22,320 bases of DNA from a virus, in the IMG/VR virus record IMGVR_UViG_3300025141_000855, positions 1-22,320 of that record; one strand, given 5' to 3'. Positions 17,634-22,320 of the stretch are shown here, in pieces (position 1 is the stretch's first letter; every line of letters begins with the position of its first letter). Below the pieces are notes generated by a model. It made no database searches, was not told the DNA's origin, and saw only the letters and a program-made list of their open reading frames with translations. A program made the position numbers and the translations under genes.

Positions 17634-17662
17634 ACTCTAGCCCAACTATGAAAGGAAACAAA

Positions 17663-18445
17663 ATGGGTATTAACTTGGATAAGATGAGAGAGAAGCTGGC
17701 CACCCTTAAGGGCACCGGCGGAGACAGGGACAGCTTTTGGCGTCCCGAAGATGGGAATCAGGACATTCGTATTGTCCCTACTCCCGATGGAGACCCCTTC
17801 AAGGAGAAGTGGTTCCATTACAACCTGGGAAACACACCGGGATTTTTATGTCCCAAACGTAACTACGGCGACGAATGTCCTGTGTGCGAGTTCGCGTCAC
17901 AGCTATGGCGTGATGGGGTAGACAACAATGATGATGGCAGCAAGAAGGTTGCTAAGAGTCTGTTTGTACGACCCCGCTTTTTCTCGCCCGTAATGGTGCG
18001 CGGCGAGGAAGATAAGGGTGTGCGCATCTGGGGCTACGGCAAGATGGCTTATGAAAGTCTTCTTGGTCTCGTGCTCAATCCGGAGTATGGTGATATCACC
18101 GACCCCGAGACAGGCACCGACCTTACTATGACGTATGGCAAGCCTGCCGGCGCGTCGTTCCCGCAGACGAAGCTCGTCCCTCGACGACGTAGCTCAGAAC
18201 TGTGTGAGGATATGACGCCTGATAAGTGTGCAGAACTACTGGATAGCATTCCAGATCTGGAAGGTCTCTTTGAGCGTAAGACGCCCGAAGACGTGGCGTC
18301 ACTGCTTGATACCTTTATGAACTCGGGGATAGAGGACCCCGAAGCGGTTTCGTCCGAAACCCAAAAGTTCGGTGGCTCATCTACGACCACTGACACTGAA
18401 ACAAACGCTGTTGACCAAGCGTTTGCCGAGCTAGGCGCTCTATAA
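17663..18445 (+). CDS. 32: Single-strand DNA-binding protein (T4 gp32-like)
   Basis: This 260-residue ssDNA-binding protein works with the polymerase and recombinase. A gp32-type zinc site is visible: H52-x10-C63-x8-C72-x2-C75, close to T4 gp32's H-x12-C-x9-C-x2-C. The N-terminus has a basic helix (LDKMREKLATLKG) followed by a strand; in T4 this region gives cooperativity. Aromatic residues (FW, WFHY) in the core may stack on DNA. The C-terminus is acidic and low complexity (many Asp, Thr, Glu, Ser) and ends AVDQAFAELGAL, like the tail that binds partners. I chose ATG 17663 over ATG 17648 because AAAGGA (17651-17656) lies six bases before it, the same layout (GAAAGGAAnAAAATG) as the next gene. 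It is followed by the repeated hairpin element. Confidence 0.87.
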   Translation: MGINLDKMREKLATLKGTGGDRDSFWRPEDGNQDIRIVPTPDGDPFKEKWFHYNLGNTPGFLCPKRNYGDECPVCEFASQLWRDGVDNNDDGSKKVAKSLFVRPRFFSPVMVRGEEDKGVRIWGYGKMAYESLLGLVLNPEYGDITDPETGTDLTMTYGKPAGASFPQTKLVPRRRSSELCEDMTPDKCAELLDSIPDLEGLFERKTPEDVASLLDTFMNSGIEDPEAVSSETQKFGGSSTTTDTETNAVDQAFAELGAL

Positions 18446-18460
18446 GCCTAGCCCTCCACT

Positions 18461-18495
18461 CCCGCAGGGAGGCCCGGGGTTACAGGGGTCTCAAA
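18461..18495 (+). repeat. Repeated hairpin element, copy 1
   Basis: This 35-base segment lies 15 bases after the ssDNA-binding protein stop and 24 bases before the start of the 159-residue unknown. It shares 34 of 35 bases with the copy at 19009-19043. GAGGCCC (18469-18475) can pair with GGGTCTC (18486-18492) around a 10-base loop GGGGTTACAG. One pair here is G-U where the other copy has G-C. A second, overlapping hairpin CTCCCGCAGGGAG (18459-18471) exists only in this copy. No T-run follows, so an intrinsic terminator is unlikely. Confidence 0.85.
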
Positions 18496-18519
18496 TAACA
18501 CTCACTTGAAAGGAATAAA

Positions 18520-18999
18520 ATGAGTCTAGCAGAAACTTTGAGAAACTTGAATTTGTCAGCCGATGCGGTGGCAGAACTATCATACGAGGCGGGCACTGAT
18601 GTGTTCGTCCATAATGAAACCGATACTGAGGATGGCCTTCGCGAAACGGATACCGCTGAGTATCTCGCGGGCCTTGTAACCACTAAGGGGCTTACAGTCA
18701 CCAGTGGCTACGCCAATGAGGAGGTCTTGCAGGCAATGCGTGATAATGATCTGCTCGACGATTACGACCGCGGCGACTTTGCCTTTGAGGACTTCGTTGC
18801 AGAGGTAATCCGCTCGAGCCACTGGGACCATGAATGGGTAGACGCGAGTACCGAGAAGTATGATTATAAGCGCGGCTTTTGTACGGTTTCAGCCAATGTG
18901 AACGTACCTGTGCAGCAACTAATTGAAAACGAATCAGCAGCCACTGGATGGAAGGTGTCCGTCCAGACAGAGAATGGGACTCTCTGCGTAGACTGCTAA
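18520..18999 (+). CDS. Unknown acidic protein between ssDNA-binding protein and recombinase
   Basis: This 159-residue protein is not recognised. It is acidic throughout the first 120 residues (many Asp and Glu), with an Ala/Leu-rich helix near the N-terminus. The last 50 residues (about 110-159) look ordered and strand rich: a KYDYKRGFCTVSANVNVPV segment, then a helix, then WKVSVQTENGTLCVDC. Three Cys are present (C121, C156, C159). The gene lies between the ssDNA-binding protein and UvsX/RecA genes, and both it and uvsX are preceded by the same 35-base element, so a role in recombination (for example as a mediator like UvsY) is possible, but no sequence motif proves it. The start ATG 18520 has GAAAGGAA upstream, matching the ssDNA-binding protein gene. 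Confidence 0.7.
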   Translation: MSLAETLRNLNLSADAVAELSYEAGTDVFVHNETDTEDGLRETDTAEYLAGLVTTKGLTVTSGYANEEVLQAMRDNDLLDDYDRGDFAFEDFVAEVIRSSHWDHEWVDASTEKYDYKRGFCTVSANVNVPVQQLIENESAATGWKVSVQTENGTLCVDC

Positions 19000-19008
19000 C
19001 GCATCCCC

Positions 19009-19043
19009 CCCGCAGGGAGGCCCGGGGTTACAGGGGCCTCAAA
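19009..19043 (+). repeat. Repeated hairpin element, copy 2
   Basis: This second copy lies nine bases after the unknown gene's stop and 15 bases before the UvsX/RecA start at 19059. GAGGCCC (19017-19023) pairs perfectly with GGGCCTC (19034-19040) around the same 10-base loop. The one base that differs from copy 1 (C here at 19037, T there at 18489) swaps G-C for G-U, so the stem is preserved. Confidence 0.85.
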
Positions 19044-19058
19044 AATAGTGGAGAGAAA

Positions 19059-20168
19059 ATGGCAAAGTCAAAATCAAAAGTAGGGACAGTATCGATAACC
19101 GATCTGCGTTCCCTTATTAATAAGGCTTCCGGTATGGAAGTCGCATACAATCTCAACGAGGAGAATCCAACCGAAGTTAAGGAATGGATCCCCACTGGAT
19201 CGCGTTGGCTCGATAGTATTATCTGTCGGGGCCACCTCGCAGGTATTCCTGTGGGTAAGATCTCGGAGATCGCTGGTCTAGAATCAACAGGCAAATCTTT
19301 TATGGCGGCACAGATCGCAGGGAACGCGCAGAGCATGGGGATGAATGTAATCTACATGGACGCTGAGTCTGCAATCGATCCGACCTTCTTGGAGCGCGCC
19401 GGCTGCGACTTGGAGACCCTTATTTACGTACAGGTTCAGTCAGTTGAGCAAGTGCTTGAAACTATTGAACAAATCCTCAATAGTGGATCAGAAAGAACCC
19501 TGTTTATTTGGGATTCACTCGCTCTTACCCCGTCGGTTTCAGACGTAGAGGGAGATTTTAACCCCCAATCGTCGATGGCAGTGAAGGCGCGCATCCTAGC
19601 GAAGGGAATGTCCAAGCTGACTATTCCTATTGCCAACAGCCAGTCGACATTCCTAGTCCTGAACCAGTTGAAGACCAACATCACAAGGTTCCCAGCCGAG
19701 GCAATGACCACGCCCTACGTCACACCCGGAGGGAAGGCGATGATTTATGCCTACTCCCTACGCGTGTGGTTAACGGGGCGCAAGGCCAAGGCCAGCTTTG
19801 TTCTGGACGACAACGGCTTCCGAATTGGATCGGAAGTTAAAGTCAAGCTCGAAAAGTCTCGCTTCGGCACACAAGGGCGCAACTGTGCCTTTAAGATTCT
19901 CTGGGGAGAATCCGTCGGTGTGCAAGACGAAGAGTCATGGCTTGAAGCTATCAAGTCTTCGGAGAATCTCAAGCGCGCTGGCGCATGGTATGCCCTGGTA
20001 CACGATGATGGAACCGAAGAGAAGTTTCAGGGGTCTCATTGGGTTGAAAAGCTCGAAGTCGAACGGTTTAGACAACGAGTGTTTGACATCATGGATGAAG
20101 AGATCATTATGAAGTTTGATAACCGCACAGGAAATGCACAGGATCATTACAGTTTAGATAACGAGTGA
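19059..20168 (+). CDS. uvsX: RecA/UvsX-type recombinase
   Basis: This 369-residue ATPase forms filaments on ssDNA and promotes strand exchange in recombination-dependent replication and repair. The Walker A motif is GLESTGKS (residues 73-80, K79, S80). The catalytic Glu is E103 in MDAESAID (RecA E96 in DAEHALD). Walker B is LFIWDS (D152). LNQLKTN (201-207) matches the RecA NQ motif that senses ATP. The L2-like region follows (about 205-225, with TPGGKA). The ATG at 19059 is chosen with GGAGAG (19050-19055) just upstream; a longer reading from 18948 would overlap the previous gene and translate the repeat element, so it is unlikely. It sits after the ssDNA-binding protein gene as in a replication-recombination cluster. 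Confidence 0.92.
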   Translation: MAKSKSKVGTVSITDLRSLINKASGMEVAYNLNEENPTEVKEWIPTGSRWLDSIICRGHLAGIPVGKISEIAGLESTGKSFMAAQIAGNAQSMGMNVIYMDAESAIDPTFLERAGCDLETLIYVQVQSVEQVLETIEQILNSGSERTLFIWDSLALTPSVSDVEGDFNPQSSMAVKARILAKGMSKLTIPIANSQSTFLVLNQLKTNITRFPAEAMTTPYVTPGGKAMIYAYSLRVWLTGRKAKASFVLDDNGFRIGSEVKVKLEKSRFGTQGRNCAFKILWGESVGVQDEESWLEAIKSSENLKRAGAWYALVHDDGTEEKFQGSHWVEKLEVERFRQRVFDIMDEEIIMKFDNRTGNAQDHYSLDNE

Positions 20169-20194
20169 CTATTTATTGGTAGAGGAAACCTATC

Positions 20195-20845
20195 ATGAAC
20201 CTATCTAAACACCGGCTACTACAAATCATCAGAGAAGAAATCTCTACTGTGAGAGAGGGAGCCGAAGATGCGTTTGCCGCGCTGGATCGAGAAGCGTCAA
20301 AGTTCGACGCCCAGAAGAAAGCTACCGCGGCGGCAAAGCCCCCAGCCACGACGACACAACCGGTGACTCCGCCAGCAACAGCCGCGCCGGCAACGACGCC
20401 GCCAGCAACAGCCGCGCCGACAACGACGCCGCCAGCAACAGCCGCGCCGGCAACGACGCCGCCAGCAGCTACCGCGCCACCACTATCGCGGGCTGAGGCC
20501 GCGTTCGCCGACTTCGACGCCGAGACCGCGGCCGCAGAGAAAAAGTACGGTGATAACTATAAGGTCCAGACAACATCACAGACACGAGAATCTCTGGAAC
20601 AGACCATTCGAGAAGAGATCGAGGCATATCTCGCCGAAGACGACAACTCCTTCTCCAAAGCAGGAGAAGAGATTGAGAAGAAGGGCACCGAAGGTGTCTT
20701 TACGGCCAAGGCCAAGAAGGCAGGTATGGGTGTCCAAGCATATGCCGACAAGGTTCTCGCCAAGGACAGCAAAGCCAGCACCAAGACTAAGCGTCAGGCT
20801 GCGTTTGCCAAGGGAGCGGCGACGGTGGCACGAGAAAACAAGTAG
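20195..20845 (+). CDS. Unknown protein with MxLSK motif and Pro/Ala/Thr repeats
   Basis: This is a 216-residue protein. It opens MNLSKHRLLQIIREEIS, a short amphipathic helix motif shared with the next two genes. A related segment, ESLEQTIREEIEAYLAE, recurs at residues 132-148. Residues 45-97 form a Pro/Ala/Thr linker made of a 10-residue unit PPATAAPATT, encoded by three near-identical 30-base repeats. Short similar modules AEDAFAALDREA (23-34) and AEAAFADFDAET (100-111) flank the linker, suggesting internal duplication. The C-terminal 55 residues are Lys rich and compact (GVFTAKAKKAGMGVQAYADK), perhaps a nucleic acid or protein binding module. No known function is recognised; virion or scaffold-associated roles are possible. 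AGAGGAAA precedes the ATG. Confidence 0.75.
   Translation: MNLSKHRLLQIIREEISTVREGAEDAFAALDREASKFDAQKKATAAAKPPATTTQPVTPPATAAPATTPPATAAPTTTPPATAAPATTPPAATAPPLSRAEAAFADFDAETAAAEKKYGDNYKVQTTSQTRESLEQTIREEIEAYLAEDDNSFSKAGEEIEKKGTEGVFTAKAKKAGMGVQAYADKVLAKDSKASTKTKRQAAFAKGAATVARENK
20366..20455 (+). repeat. Three tandem 30-base repeats in coding sequence
   Basis: Three 30-base units run from 20366 to 20455, each encoding about ten residues of a Pro/Ala/Thr linker; a fourth, diverged unit starts at 20456. The units differ at only one or two bases each (for example T at 20368 and A at 20420), so the repeat is recent or kept by homogenisation. The length is a multiple of three, so changes in copy number would alter linker length without shifting the frame. 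Confidence 0.9.
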
Positions 20846-20856
20846 GAGCAAACCAA

Positions 20857-21102
20857 ATGAAACTTTCAAAGCAAAGGCTAAAAGAGATTATTTTAGAAGA
20901 GATTGGGGAGATTGGCTACGAAGAGCGAGAGGCCGATTATGATCGACAATTGCGCGCCGAAATTAAAGAGTCTAAGAAGGTCCTGTCCGCGGCAATGAAA
21001 CAGTTTGTGATACTTCAGAACGAACAACCCGGGACGCGTCCCGAGTGGGGCCCCCGGATGCTCCGTAAGTTTGTCGACAACTGGCTTGCTGAGTGGAAAT
21101 AA
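20857..21102 (+). CDS. Small unknown protein with MKLSK N-terminal motif
   Basis: This is an 81-residue protein. The opening MKLSKQRLKEIILEEIGE is closely related to the start of the proteins on either side (M-x-L-S-K-x-x-L-x-x-(I/L)-(I/L)-x-E). The rest is highly charged and helical, ending FVDNWLAEWK. No enzymatic motif is seen. The start follows AGGAG (20844-20848), which overlaps the upstream stop codon. The stop abuts the next ATG with no gap, suggesting coupled translation. Confidence 0.75.
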   Translation: MKLSKQRLKEIILEEIGEIGYEEREADYDRQLRAEIKESKKVLSAAMKQFVILQNEQPGTRPEWGPRMLRKFVDNWLAEWK

Positions 21103-21375
21103 ATGAAACTCTCTAAGCACACTCTCAAAAAACTCCTACGAGAAGTTTACGAAGAAGAGAAAGCAGAGGGGGCCCTAGGCCACGCTGCTGAGAAGATGGC
21201 GCAGATGCTACAAAAAGAATACGGAGATGAGACTGCCATCAAGCTTCTCACTTATGCTCTTGACATTATACAGCCGGGACTCTATCAGCCAAGCGACGTT
21301 GAACGCGAAGAGTTTATGCAAGAGCCTTATCCTGGTTCAAGAAAAAGAATGTCGGGCAAGATAGATTTCAAATAA
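21103..21375 (+). CDS. Small unknown protein with MKLSK N-terminal motif (third member)
   Basis: This is a 90-residue protein that starts MKLSKHTLKKLLREVYEEE, the third consecutive gene with this motif. A helix rich in Ala/Met/Gln follows (HAAEKMAQMLQKEYGDETA), then a helix LLTYALDIIQ, and a Pro/Arg/Lys-rich end. No known domain is recognised. It has no separate Shine-Dalgarno region of its own because its ATG follows directly on the preceding stop, so it may rely on reinitiation. It ends four bases before the -35 box of the promoter at 21379. Confidence 0.72.
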   Translation: MKLSKHTLKKLLREVYEEEKAEGALGHAAEKMAQMLQKEYGDETAIKLLTYALDIIQPGLYQPSDVEREEFMQEPYPGSRKRMSGKIDFK

Positions 21376-21378
21376 TCC

Positions 21379-21406
21379 TTGACACCAGCACCCCATAGTG
21401 TATACT
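21379..21406 (+). promoter_or_regulatory. Sigma70-like promoter for the deaminase gene
   Basis: TTGACA (21379-21384), a perfect -35 box, and TATACT (21401-21406), a good -10 box (five of six), are separated by 16 bases, within the range for host sigma70 promoters. It is the best host-type promoter in the window. Transcription would start about 21412-21414, at or beside the deaminase ATG (21412). Confidence 0.72.
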
Positions 21407-21410
21407 ATGG
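21393..21410 (+). promoter_or_regulatory. Operator-like palindrome over the -10 box
   Basis: CCATAGT (21393-21399) and ACTATGG (21404-21410) are perfect 7-bp inverted arms around GTAT, and they cover the -10 box. An alternative outer pair, CCCCATA (21391-21397) with TATGGGG (21411-21417), is also perfect. A repressor bound here would block the promoter; in a read-through RNA the same arms could fold over the start codon. Confidence 0.5.
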
Positions 21411-21411
21411 T

Positions 21412-21798
21412 ATGGGGAAACAACGACGTTACATCTCCTTCGCAAAGAAGGTCGCAGAACAATCAGACTATGGAAAGTTTAGACACGGCGCCGTCCTTGT
21501 AAAGGGGAACTCGATACGCAATGTATCGTGCAACAAACATCGTCATTGCCATTTTGGAAAGAGGTTTCGTGAATCTCACACTGGCATCCCTACCTTACAC
21601 GCAGAGTTGGGGGCCATTCTAGGAATGGATCGCACCGTTACACAGGGCTCAACCATCTACGTAGTAAGAATTAATAAAGAAGGACTCCCGCGCATGAGCA
21701 AGCCGTGCCCCATGTGTGAGAGTGCTCTCAGACACGTAGGTGTGAAGAGAGTAGTCTACACCGACAGGGACGGCAGAATAGAAAACATGATACTATGA
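21412..21798 (+). CDS. Cytidine/dCMP deaminase-like zinc enzyme
   Basis: This is a 128-residue protein of the cytidine deaminase-like fold. The HAE motif is in LHAELGAIL and the PCxxC motif in SKPCPMCESAL: the His and two Cys bind zinc, and the Glu acts in proton transfer. The N-terminal helix ISFAKKVAEQSDY and the strand GAVLVKGNSI also fit. It probably deaminates a cytosine nucleotide (dCMP) to supply dTMP precursors; the exact substrate is not visible. ATG 21412 is the preferred start: an upstream TTG at 21379 is the -35 box, and extending there would add 11 non-family residues. There is no Shine-Dalgarno in the short space upstream, so it might be leaderless. Its stop overlaps the next ATG (ATGA). 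Confidence 0.78.
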   Translation: MGKQRRYISFAKKVAEQSDYGKFRHGAVLVKGNSIRNVSCNKHRHCHFGKRFRESHTGIPTLHAELGAILGMDRTVTQGSTIYVVRINKEGLPRMSKPCPMCESALRHVGVKRVVYTDRDGRIENMIL

Positions 21799-22320
21799 AA
21801 AGAGTAATGATCATCGATGCGCTGAACGCATATTTCAGGGCATACATTGTCGACCCCAGCATGTCCACTAATGGACAACCGATCGGAGGCGTCAAGGGGT
21901 TCTTAAAGATCCTCCAAAAGCTGGTGCGAGAGAATAAGCCTGACATGGTGGTGGTGGTCTGGGATGGACCAGGAGGGTCCGCTAAACGTAGAGCTATTGT
22001 GAAGGAATACAAGGCGGGGCGCAAGCCTATTCGCCTCAACCGCGAGAGTAACCTCACGCCCGACGAAGAGACGGAGAATAAGGTATGGCAGCAGACGCGC
22101 CTCCTGGAATATCTCAATGAACTGCCCATTCCGCAGTTTATGTTTCCCGAAGTAGAAGCTGATGATGTTATTGCTTACATCACTCAGTCGGAGAAGTTTA
22201 AGGGGTGGCAGAAGGTAATAGTTTCTAGCGACAAAGACTTCATTCAGTTGTGTGACGATGAGACAGTTTTGTTTCGACCTATCCAGAAAGAAGTGCTTAC
22301 TACGAAGAATGTTTTGGAGA
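21795..22320 (+). CDS. 5'-3' exonuclease / FEN-RNase H-like nuclease (3' end outside the window)
   Basis: The 175 visible residues start MKRVMIIDALNAYFRAYI, with the first acidic metal ligand in IIDALN. Further family motifs are VVWDGPGGSAKR (conserved D and basic residues), EYKAGRK, EADDVIAYI (E-A-D-D) and VIVSSDKDFIQL (S-S-D-x-D). This acidic set is diagnostic of 5' nucleases: T4 RNase H, T5 exonuclease and the N-terminal domain of bacterial Pol I. It removes RNA primers and flaps on the lagging strand. In bacterial Pol I this domain is fused to the polymerase; here the polymerase is a separate gene more than 5 kb upstream. The ATG overlaps the deaminase stop by three bases (ATGA). The gene continues past the window edge. 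Confidence 0.88.
   Translation, partial: MKRVMIIDALNAYFRAYIVDPSMSTNGQPIGGVKGFLKILQKLVRENKPDMVVVVWDGPGGSAKRRAIVKEYKAGRKPIRLNRESNLTPDEETENKVWQQTRLLEYLNELPIPQFMFPEVEADDVIAYITQSEKFKGWQKVIVSSDKDFIQLCDDETVLFRPIQKEVLTTKNVLE

Noticed and set aside
18459-18471. CTCCCGCAGGGAG hairpin as an intrinsic terminator after the ssDNA-binding protein gene
   Set aside because: No T-run follows and the stem shrinks to 3 bp in the second copy of the element.
18948-19058. Upstream start that would lengthen UvsX by 37 residues
   Set aside because: It overlaps the previous gene and would translate the repeated hairpin element into a basic, non-RecA peptide; ATG 19059 has its own Shine-Dalgarno.
21379-21411. TTG start for the deaminase
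   Set aside because: The TTG is the first half of a perfect -35 box, no Shine-Dalgarno precedes it, and the 11 added residues do not look like the family N-terminus.

Overview
This window is part of the genome of a virulent tailed dsDNA bacteriophage with a contractile tail, in the broad T4-related group of myoviruses often seen in marine environments. The evidence is a contractile tail sheath, a T4 gp19-type tail tube, a gp26-type baseplate protein, a tape measure, a gp48/gp54-type tube initiator, a gp53-type LysM wedge protein, a gp32-type single-strand DNA-binding protein and a UvsX/RecA-type recombinase. All genes lie on the + strand and are tightly packed. No integrase, lysogeny gene, tRNA, CRISPR array or insertion sequence was seen. 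The host cannot be named from the sequence.

Positions 1-15269 hold the tail and baseplate module: sheath (5'-truncated by the window edge), tube, a tube paralogue with a very long acidic tail, gp26-like protein, an overlapping gp51-like small protein, a 111-residue unknown, tape measure, tube initiator, LysM wedge protein, a 1016-residue hub-like protein and a 565-residue unknown. Several stop codons are embedded in the next gene's ribosome-binding site (TAGGA or TAGGAG), which suggests translational coupling.

Positions 15278-20168 hold the replication and recombination module: a small family A DNA polymerase with a polymerase domain but no visible nuclease domain, a MazG-like pyrophosphohydrolase, a divergent tubulin/FtsZ-like GTPase, the ssDNA-binding protein, an unknown acidic protein, and UvsX/RecA. 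The first three genes overlap one another by a few bases. A 35-nt element (34/35 identical) lies upstream of both the unknown gene and uvsX. The only difference between its copies keeps a predicted RNA stem paired.

Positions 20195-21375 hold three consecutive small genes whose products start with the same M-K/N-L-S-K...L...(E/R)E helix-like motif. After them come a good sigma70-like promoter with an operator-like palindrome over its -10 box, a cytidine/dCMP deaminase-like gene, and the start of a 5'-3' exonuclease (FEN/RNase H-like) gene cut by the window edge. The exonuclease and the polymerase, fused in bacterial Pol I, are therefore separate genes here.

The most interesting points are the tubulin-like gene inside a T4-type replication cluster, the repeated hairpin element upstream of the unknown gene and uvsX, the acidic-tailed tube paralogue, the repeated N-terminal motif family, and the promoter that would start transcription almost at the deaminase ATG.
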